A DNA stretch of 64,000 bases, taken from positions 120,360-184,359 of the forward strand of contig CAMBRQ010000001.1 in the NCBI GenBank assembly GCA_945870325.1, in the 5' to 3' direction. Origin of the DNA: an uncultured Dorea sp. Lineage in GTDB: Bacteria; Bacillota; Clostridia; Lachnospirales; Lachnospiraceae. The translations under genes and the position numbers were made by a program. Positions 55,261 through 64,000 of the stretch are shown here, in pieces (within the stretch, counting starts at the first letter, position 1; each line of letters opens with the position of its first letter). The notes below the pieces were generated by a model. That model searched no databases and was not told the origin of the DNA. It saw nothing but the letters and a program-made list of their open reading frames with translations.

Positions 55261-55305
55261 ATTATATTTTTCTGTCCAATTTATGATAGTAATACTATCA
55301 TAAAT
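55261..55305 (-). promoter_or_regulatory. TetR promoter with 27-bp perfect operator palindrome
   Basis: A 13-1-13 perfect inverted repeat (ATTTATGATAGTA / TACTATCATAAAT, 55279-55305) covers the -35 region of a minus-strand promoter whose -10 TATAAT is at 55261-55266. It lies 87 bp before the TetR start. Confidence 0.85.
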
Positions 55306-55387
55306 ATAAATATTGCACAATATTTTTCTTTTACTTCTTTTTCTATTTAATCATTTTTACTTGATTCATTTTTTTATAAATTTTCAT

Positions 55388-55416
55388 TTTTCTTTTTCTC
55401 AATTCTCCTATATAAT
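55388..55416 (+). promoter_or_regulatory. Probable carB promoter
   Basis: -10 TATAAT (55411-55416), 46 bp before the carB ATG; the -35 at 17 bp (TTTTCT) is weak. No PyrR-type leader hairpin or terminator is seen in the short leader. Confidence 0.45.
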
Positions 55417-55461
55417 AGTAAAAGGAAATTTATAAGTATGTCGTATATTAGGAGGATACAA

Positions 55462-58686
<3,225 letters not shown>

Positions 58687-58722
58687 AAACATTGATTTTA
58701 AAAAGTTAGAAGTAAGGTGTAC

Positions 58723-58775
58723 GGCAGAGAAGAGATGGATGGCGGTGCAGGACCGCCATCCATCTCCTCTCTGCC
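58723..58775. repeat. 24-bp-stem hairpin downstream of carB
   Basis: Stem arms 58723-58746 and 58752-58775 match at 23 of 24 positions (loop GCAGG). The head GTGTACGGCAGAGA recurs at the window end (63935-63946 as GTACGGCAGAGA) and resembles the end of the element at 39148. No T tract follows on the plus strand, so it is not an ordinary terminator. Confidence 0.75.
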
Positions 58776-58941
58776 TGACAATCTTAGGTGGAACTTTTCA
58801 TAATCAGTGGGAGATTCCATCGAGGATGCAAGAGGGAAGGAGTCTTTCCGGTAATGTATATGTAAATCGCTAAAGGAAACTATACACCTGAATCATCCAC
58901 CTGATTCCTCCCAGAGAAGGTCCCTGTTCTCGGATGTGTCG

Positions 58942-59013
58942 GGTGCAAGCGTGAGTCATGGGTGGCTTGCGAAAGGCTCCGGTCGCCAGCCACCCATAAC
59001 TCACACTTGCACC
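58942..59013. repeat. 26-bp-stem hairpin element between carB and metQ
   Basis: Arms 58942-58967 and 58988-59013 match at 24 of 26 positions; both mismatches become G-U pairs in a minus-strand RNA. The core GAGTCATGGG, GCGAAAG, TCCG and CACCGT is shared with the element at 39148-39252. With the hairpin at 58723 it fills the 362-bp gap 58687-59048, which has no gene. Confidence 0.75.
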
Positions 59014-59048
59014 GTCCCCTTTCGATAACAAACTTTCCCTAAAGAAAT

Positions 59049-59909
59049 CTACTCTTCAAATGCAATTACTGCCCCATTATACTTCTCATCAATGAATTCC
59101 TTAATCTCATCGGATTTCAGAACCTTCACCAATGCCTGAATTCCTTCATTATCTTCATTTCCCTCTTTTACAGCAATAATATTCACATATGTCTTCGCTG
59201 CCTCAGAATCAGACTTCTCATAAGCAATCGCGTCAGACTTCACAGAATATCCAGCCTCCAGTGCATAGTTACCATTCAACACTACAAAAGCAACCTCGTC
59301 TACTACTCTGGATACCTGCGCTGCCTCTAACTCTTCAATCTTGATATCCTTTGGATTCTCTTCGATATCATTTACAGTTGCGTTCAGTCCGGCGCCATCC
59401 TTCAATGTAATCACGCCATTGTCCTGCAGAAGGAGAAGCGCTCTCGCTTCGTTAGTTGTATCATTCGGTACTGCAATTGTATCTCCGCTTTCCAACTCGT
59501 CAAGGCTTTTCTTTGTTCCCGGATAGATACCAAATGGCTCATAGTGGATCTTTCCTGCATCTACCAGATGTGTTCCTTTCTCTTCATTAAAACTATCAAG
59601 ATATGGTACATGCTGGAAATAATTTGCATCGAATTCGCCGCTTTCTACCACTTCATTTGGCTGAACATAGTCGTTAAATACGGTAACTTCCAGATCATAT
59701 CCTTCTTTTTCCAATAGACCTTTGGCTTCCTCCAGAATCTCTGCATGAGGTGTCGCGGATGCCGCTACTGTAATTACCTTTGAGTCAGATCCGGAATCTA
59801 TACCTGATTCTGCCTTAGAATCCTCTCCCTTGTCCTTGGAGCCGCATCCTGCCAATACTCCGATTGCTAATACACCTGCCAAAAATACTGTCAACACTCT
59901 TTTCTTCAT
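59049..59909 (-). CDS. metQ: Methionine-binding lipoprotein MetQ
   Basis: 286 aa. Lipobox LAGC (Cys22), Ser/Asp-rich linker, NlpA domain with ASATPHAEIL, YVQPNEVVESGEFDANYFQH and IAVPNDTTNEARALLLLQ. Extracellular receptor for D/L-methionine. AGGAGGAAATGT precedes the ATG. Last gene of metNIQ. Confidence 0.95.
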   Translation of the reverse strand: MKKRVLTVFLAGVLAIGVLAGCGSKDKGEDSKAESGIDSGSDSKVITVAASATPHAEILEEAKGLLEKEGYDLEVTVFNDYVQPNEVVESGEFDANYFQHVPYLDSFNEEKGTHLVDAGKIHYEPFGIYPGTKKSLDELESGDTIAVPNDTTNEARALLLLQDNGVITLKDGAGLNATVNDIEENPKDIKIEELEAAQVSRVVDEVAFVVLNGNYALEAGYSVKSDAIAYEKSDSEAAKTYVNIIAVKEGNEDNEGIQALVKVLKSDEIKEFIDEKYNGAVIAFEE

Positions 59910-59934
59910 AATACATTTCCTCCTATTTTTGTTA

Positions 59935-60594
59935 TTATTTTCTTTTATCTAGATGAACAGACAATTTCATGCCAATTGTCTGGAATATTTGGACTAATAC
60001 AATCAGTAATACTACCGTAACTATCATGATTCCGGCTTCATAACGGTAATACCCATAACGGATCGCGATATCTCCAAGCCCGCCTCCACCGACGGTTCCT
60101 GCCATCGCTGAGTATCCAAGAATCGTACCAAGAGCAATGGTCACACCTACGATCAGAGAAGTTCTGGCTTCTACCAGAAGCACCTTGACCACAATTGTAA
60201 ATGTGGATGCGCCCATAGATCTTGCGGCTTCAATCACCCCGGCATCCACTTCTCTAAGCGATGACTCCACCATGCGGGCGATAAACGGAATTGCTGCCAC
60301 CACAAGGGGAATGATGGTTGCCGTAGATCCATAACTCTTGCCCACGATCGCCCGGGTAAATGGAATCAGTACGATAAGCAGAATCAAGAACGGAACACTT
60401 CGCACGATATTTGCAATTACATCCAACAGTTTATACAGGAATGTGTTCGGCTTGATGCCATCCTTATCACTTATGGCAAGCAGAATTCCCATTGGAAGCC
60501 CGAATACATAACCGAACAACGTCGATGCCAGCGTCATATACATTGTCTCACCAATTCCTATAATCAGCATCTCGATTACTTCACTACTAAACAT
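59935..60594 (-). CDS. metI: Methionine ABC transporter permease MetI
   Basis: 219 aa, five TM helices, with GETMYMTLASTLFGYVFGLP at the N-terminus, the EAA loop EAARSMGASTF and GYSAMAGTVGGGGLGDIAIR. Overlaps metN by 8 bp. Confidence 0.95.
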   Translation of the reverse strand: MFSSEVIEMLIIGIGETMYMTLASTLFGYVFGLPMGILLAISDKDGIKPNTFLYKLLDVIANIVRSVPFLILLIVLIPFTRAIVGKSYGSTATIIPLVVAAIPFIARMVESSLREVDAGVIEAARSMGASTFTIVVKVLLVEARTSLIVGVTIALGTILGYSAMAGTVGGGGLGDIAIRYGYYRYEAGIMIVTVVLLIVLVQIFQTIGMKLSVHLDKRK

Positions 60595-61618
60595 CTCCTG
60601 TCACCTCCTCAATCTCCAGTCCTCTTTCCAATATGTAATCTTCAATCTCTTTTTGAATCTTCTTATCTGCAGGCAATCCCAGGATCATCTCTCCCTTAGC
60701 GATTCCACCCACATTCTTCGTGTCAGCCTTTAAGATATTCACCGCAGTTCCCATCTTAAGGACCATATTCGCAATCACCGGCTCGAATGCAGAATTTTCC
60801 GAGAATACAATTCGGATTTTCTTATCTTCCATCAACTGATCTTTTAATGCGGACTCATTTGAGACTCTCTCTCCATCAATATCACGAAGGATTAACTCTC
60901 TTGCTTCTTTCGTCTTCGGATGGCTGAAAATGTCTTCTACTGATCCATGCTCTCTAATCTGTCCTTGTGACATAATCGCCACTTGATTGCAGATCTTACG
61001 GATTACGGACATCTGATGCGTAATAATCACAATCGTAATTCCAAACTGTCTGTTAATATCTCCAAGCAGATCCAGGATCGCTGCAGTCGTCTGTGGATCT
61101 AAGGCGCTGGTCGCCTCGTCACACAGCAGGATTCTCGGATCAGATGCCAGCGCTCTTGCAATAGCAACTCTTTGTTTCTGACCACCTGACAGTTGTGCCG
61201 GATATGCCAATTCCTTTTCCTCTAGACCTACAATCTCCAGAAGTTCCTTGGCTCTCTTGCGCGCCTCTTTTTTCTTAACTCCCTGGATCAATAGTGGGAA
61301 ACACACATTGTCCACTACATTCTTCTGCATCAGCAGATTAAAATGCTGGAAGATCATTGCAATGTCTTTCCTCTGCTTCAACAATTCCTTCTCTTTCATG
61401 CCTCCAAGTTCCTTGCCTTCGATCCACACTTCTCCGACCGTCGGCTTCTCCAGGTAGTTCAAACATCGTACCAGCGTACTCTTGCCTGCTCCGGACATTC
61501 CGATGATTCCATAGATATCACCTTGTTCAATCTCAAGATTGATATCTTGCAGGGCATCAACTTTTACATCCTTTGAAGTAAATGATTTTGAAAGATGTCT
61601 TACTTCAATCTGTGCCAT
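60587..61618 (-). CDS. metN: Methionine ABC transporter ATPase MetN
   Basis: 343 aa from the ATG at 61618, preceded by GGGGAAGGAAT. Walker A GMSGAGKS, signature LSGGQKQRVAIARAL, Walker B LLCDEA, switch ITHQ, and a C-terminal NIL domain (about 265-343) that binds methionine and trans-inhibits transport. No SAM riboswitch or T-box was recognised upstream; instead a Met-rich leader peptide and terminator precede the gene. Confidence 0.95.
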   Translation of the reverse strand: MAQIEVRHLSKSFTSKDVKVDALQDINLEIEQGDIYGIIGMSGAGKSTLVRCLNYLEKPTVGEVWIEGKELGGMKEKELLKQRKDIAMIFQHFNLLMQKNVVDNVCFPLLIQGVKKKEARKRAKELLEIVGLEEKELAYPAQLSGGQKQRVAIARALASDPRILLCDEATSALDPQTTAAILDLLGDINRQFGITIVIITHQMSVIRKICNQVAIMSQGQIREHGSVEDIFSHPKTKEARELILRDIDGERVSNESALKDQLMEDKKIRIVFSENSAFEPVIANMVLKMGTAVNILKADTKNVGGIAKGEMILGLPADKKIQKEIEDYILERGLEIEEVTGDV

Positions 61619-61770
61619 ATTCCTTCCCCTTTCTCTGCATTGCACTTTACTTATTTTGAATTCAATATTCTATCTGAGATTCCGACATATCGGGTATATT
61701 TTTGTATAATAGAACTTTCCTTCATGCCCTCAGACTCTGCCACCAATCGTTCTCTTCCGATAAAAGCCAA

Positions 61771-61803
61771 CAAAAAAAGAACAAGTACACGTCGTACCTG
61801 TTC
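61771..61803 (-). terminator. Attenuator terminator upstream of metN
   Basis: On the minus strand GAACAGGTAC, loop GACGT, GTACTTGTTC (plus 61794-61803 and 61779-61788; one G-U pair), then seven T (plus A at 61772-61778). It lies between the Met-rich leader ORF and metN, about 150 bp before metN. A segment in leader codons 34-37 (plus 61858-61867) can pair for 10 bp, with two G-U, with the loop and 3' arm (plus 61785-61794), which would prevent terminator formation. Confidence 0.85.
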
Positions 61804-61847
61804 CTCATACTCTATCTTACACGATTCAAAAATAGTATATGTTAAAA

Positions 61848-61967
61848 TCAGATAATTCGACGCATACGCAAATAAGCCATGTTCATCATGCACATCATGC
61901 ACATGTTTACACAGCCTACCATCATCATCATATTCTGATTCGTATTCTGATGATTAAACGTCTTCAT
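61848..61967 (-). CDS. Methionine/cysteine-rich leader peptide of metNIQ
   Basis: 39 codons, AAGGAG (plus 61975-61980) 7 bases before the ATG. Twelve Met (positions 1, 13-16, 22, 24, 25, 27, 28, 30, 35) and three Cys (19, 23, 26), including a run of four Met and the stretch NMCMMCMMNM. Ends TGA at 61848. It is downstream of a consensus promoter and upstream of an intrinsic terminator and metNIQ, the arrangement of a classical attenuation leader. An alternative reading is a small metal-binding (copper-type) peptide, but position and RNA pairing favour attenuation. Confidence 0.85.
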   Translation of the reverse strand: MKTFNHQNTNQNMMMMVGCVNMCMMCMMNMAYLRMRRII

Positions 61968-62009
61968 ATCTGATCTCCTTTCTTGCCGTAATCTCTAAAT
62001 ATGTTCTGT

Positions 62010-62038
62010 ATCTTAAACTAATTCGCAGAAGTTGTCAA
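62010..62038 (-). promoter_or_regulatory. Sigma-A promoter of the metNIQ leader
   Basis: Minus strand -35 TTGACA (62033-62038), 17-bp spacer, -10 TAAGAT (62010-62015). The -35 lies inside the last codons of the Na/Pi cotransporter gene. Predicted start near 62003, giving a leader of about 230 nt to the terminator. Confidence 0.85.
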
Positions 62039-63730
62039 GACTTTTTCTCCAATATGACCAAAATAATCTAATTTCACTTGCCCCAGAGCGGCATCTGCAA
62101 TATTCACACAGCTGCCTCCCATACGGTCAATATTCCGCAGAATCTCATTAAACGGTACGGTAAGGCTTGCCTCGCATTTACCCTTTCCGACGCGGTTCAT
62201 ATGCGCTTTCTTCATGCTGATATCCAAAGCCATGACCTTCTCTTTCTTCTTAAGGATCTTCTTCGCATTCTCAAGATCGCCAGTCATCATTACCTGTAGG
62301 GCTTCTGCGTACATATTTTCAATGATATTCAGGCTCTTCTCCAGATCTTTCATGGCATCTTTGGAATATTTATATTTCTTCTCAATCTTATCTTGTATAG
62401 AATTCGACACCTCTGCACACAATGCTCCGATACGGTCAATATCGCCCAGAACATACATCATCCCTGCCGTCTGCGTTGCCTGTTCCTCTGTAAGCACTCC
62501 GGCAGCGAACAGATCCGTCAGATAATCCGTTATCTTTCCATCCAGGCTTCGGACAAACTCCGCTTCTTTCAGAATCTCACGAATTACTTCCCGGTCTTCC
62601 TTCTTAACTGCCTTCACAAGGTTCTGAAGCATCTCATCTACAATTCTGCTGCACCGGATTACTTCTCCTGCAACAAGCTGCAGGGCTGCCGCAGGCTGAC
62701 TGATTAATTTCTCATCCAGATAGAATGCATCTGCAGGGTTCGTTGCTGCCTGCTTACCTTCCGGGATAATGCGCATGACACTCTTCACCATGAGCCAGAT
62801 CATCGGAATCCACAAAAGCGTCATCACAACATTGAAGGTTGTATGAGCGTTGGCAATCTGTCTGGAGATCACCTCTACCTCCGGTCCCTTCGGCGATATC
62901 CACTGGATGAAACGGGCAAATGGATTCACGAACCAGATGAAAAGCAGACATCCTGATATGTTAAAGGTACAGTGTGCAACTGCCGTACGTTTTGCATCCT
63001 TCGATTGTCCGACACTCGCCAGCAGAGCTGTAATCGTCGTACCGATATTATCACCAAGCAGAATCGGGATCGCTCCTGTAAGTCCCAGAATGCTGGTTAC
63101 TCCATCAGGTCCTGGCTGCGTGGCAAAGTTTTGGAGCACCGCAATCGTCGCACTACTGCTCTGTACCACTAGCGTCATCAGTGTACCGACAGCAACTCCC
63201 AGTATCGGAATGTCCGCCACTTTTGCAATCATATCCGTGAATACCGGGCTGGATGCCAAAGGCTCCATCACATTTCCCATAGTCTCAATTCCCAAGAACA
63301 ACAAACCAAACGCAAAGATTGTCTGCCCGATGTTCTTAGCCTTCTGGGATTTCGAAATAAACGAGATAATAAAGCCCACGAAAATAATCGCATATATGTA
63401 GTCACTCAGTTTAAACGCAATAATCTGCGCTGTCATCGTAGTACCAATATTCGCTCCCAGTATGATGGATATTGCCTGCGGAAGATTCATAAGCCCCGCG
63501 CTTACGAATCCAATCGTCATTACAGTTGTCGCACTGCTGCTCTGCAGCACGGCAGTTGTCAACGCACCCGCTAACACTCCCATAATGGGATTCTTCGTTA
63601 GCAGCGCAAGAATACTCTTCATCCTCTCTCCGGCTGCTTTCTGAAGACATTCACTCATCATATTCATCCCAAAGATGAACACAGCCAGACCACCTAATAA
63701 TCCAAATGCTATCTCTAATGTACCGTTCAT
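62018..63730 (-). CDS. Na/Pi cotransporter family protein, NptA/YjbB-like
   Basis: 570 aa. Two inverted Na_Pi_cotrans repeats with the QSSSATT motif twice (LQSSSATTVM around 82 and VQSSSATIAV around 208), about nine TM helices, then a cytoplasmic PhoU-like helical domain (about 350-560; DIDRIGALCAEVSN and NIDRMGGSCVNIAD). Start at 63730 is supported by GAGGAGAGGG; a longer reading to 63841 enters the Pho boxes. Sodium-coupled phosphate movement, apparently under PhoP. Confidence 0.9.
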   Translation of the reverse strand: MNGTLEIAFGLLGGLAVFIFGMNMMSECLQKAAGERMKSILALLTKNPIMGVLAGALTTAVLQSSSATTVMTIGFVSAGLMNLPQAISIILGANIGTTMTAQIIAFKLSDYIYAIIFVGFIISFISKSQKAKNIGQTIFAFGLLFLGIETMGNVMEPLASSPVFTDMIAKVADIPILGVAVGTLMTLVVQSSSATIAVLQNFATQPGPDGVTSILGLTGAIPILLGDNIGTTITALLASVGQSKDAKRTAVAHCTFNISGCLLFIWFVNPFARFIQWISPKGPEVEVISRQIANAHTTFNVVMTLLWIPMIWLMVKSVMRIIPEGKQAATNPADAFYLDEKLISQPAAALQLVAGEVIRCSRIVDEMLQNLVKAVKKEDREVIREILKEAEFVRSLDGKITDYLTDLFAAGVLTEEQATQTAGMMYVLGDIDRIGALCAEVSNSIQDKIEKKYKYSKDAMKDLEKSLNIIENMYAEALQVMMTGDLENAKKILKKKEKVMALDISMKKAHMNRVGKGKCEASLTVPFNEILRNIDRMGGSCVNIADAALGQVKLDYFGHIGEKVLTTSAN

Positions 63731-63841
63731 ATCCCTCTCCTCAATTATTATAAGTATCGCACCTTTGGCCACAGACACGGCAGTCGCCTGCAGCCATGGT
63801 ATTAATGTAGCGTATTTATGTAAATTCAACGGTACTCTCAT

Positions 63842-63898
63842 TGTAAAATCTATGTAAAATGTGAAGTTTGTATCTGGTTTTTGGAAAGTATATGTAAA
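63842..63898 (-). promoter_or_regulatory. Pho boxes upstream of the Na/Pi cotransporter
   Basis: TTTACA half sites on the minus strand at 63842-63847 and 63853-63858 (11 bp apart) and at 63893-63898; the last is within a 15-mer identical to the one at the pst promoter. Confidence 0.7.
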
Positions 63899-63934
63899 GT
63901 GGGAAGTTTGTTCGTGAAGAATAGGTCTTAAGAT

Positions 63935-64000
63935 GTACGGCAGAGAGGGACAGTATGGCAGTTCATATCCGACTCCAATCGCCTACAATTCGTAGGTTCA
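63935..64000. repeat. Start of another GTACGGCAGAGA hairpin element (cut by window end)
   Basis: GTACGGCAGAGA at 63935-63946 equals the head of the element at 58719; the remaining 54 bases do not yet fold back, so the second half would lie outside the window. Nothing else is seen from 63906 on. Confidence 0.35.

Noticed and set aside
61651..61902. 83-codon minus-strand frame between leader peptide and metN
   Set aside because: It runs through the attenuator terminator, overlaps the leader ORF in another frame, has no good SD and no recognisable domain; the 39-codon Met-rich frame has the SD and promoter.

Overview
The window looks like chromosome of a strictly anaerobic, low-to-mid GC Firmicute of the family Lachnospiraceae (Dorea/Blautia/Mediterraneibacter-like gut clostridia). 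This is inferred from the rubredoxin, the rubrerythrin, the two Fe-S redox or radical enzymes, the Bce-type peptide resistance module, the agr-type peptide signalling locus and the strong AAGGAGG ribosome sites. No rRNA, tRNA or CRISPR array is visible.

Layout. At 0-4.5 kb a five-gene minus-strand operon encodes an Fe-S (CCG-domain) protein, a BioB-like radical SAM enzyme and a sulfonate/nitrate/NMT1-type ABC importer whose ATPase runs off the window. Divergent from it is a wall-anchored protein with three rhodanese domains (4.6-6.1 kb). An ECF S component, a TipA-like MerR regulator and YaaA follow. From 8.8 to 15.1 kb lies one phosphate operon, pstSCAB-phoU-phoP-phoR, headed by Pho boxes; its PstS is circularly permuted. 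The stretch 16.5-18.7 kb is a mobile-element scar: a relaxase fragment, a secreted glycine-rich protein with a small membrane partner, and an IS110 transposase tail. Housekeeping and stress genes fill 18.7-28.5 kb (Crp/Fnr, HAD, GNAT, phosphodiesterase, CtpE-like P-type ATPase, HD protein, rubrerythrin, RecQ, TlpA-like lipoprotein).

From 28.8 to 34.3 kb there is a PadR/DUF2812 unit and a MerR-controlled dehydrogenase operon. At 34.4-39.1 kb is a complete BceRSAB-type module. Endonuclease III, a LysR regulator and a Kef-type antiporter follow. The agr locus (44.7-48.5 kb) has agrB and a 42-codon agrD on the plus strand, convergent with agrC, agrA and a double-HTH regulator. A structured candidate small RNA sits directly upstream of agrB. 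Next come a chorismate mutase with a C-terminal ACT-like region, a YfhO/GtrB/GtrA glycosylation cluster, a lipase/TetR pair with a 27-bp operator, and a carB without carA.

The right end (59.0-63.9 kb) carries metNIQ and a Pho-box-controlled Na/Pi cotransporter. Between them lies what looks like a complete classical attenuator for metNIQ: a consensus promoter, a 39-codon leader peptide with 12 Met and 3 Cys codons, a Rho-independent terminator, and a 10-bp antiterminator pairing that uses leader codons 34-37.

The observations most worth following are the Met-leader attenuator, the permuted PstS, the agr locus with its candidate RNA, and a 60-bp structured repeat found once between genes and once inside a reading frame.
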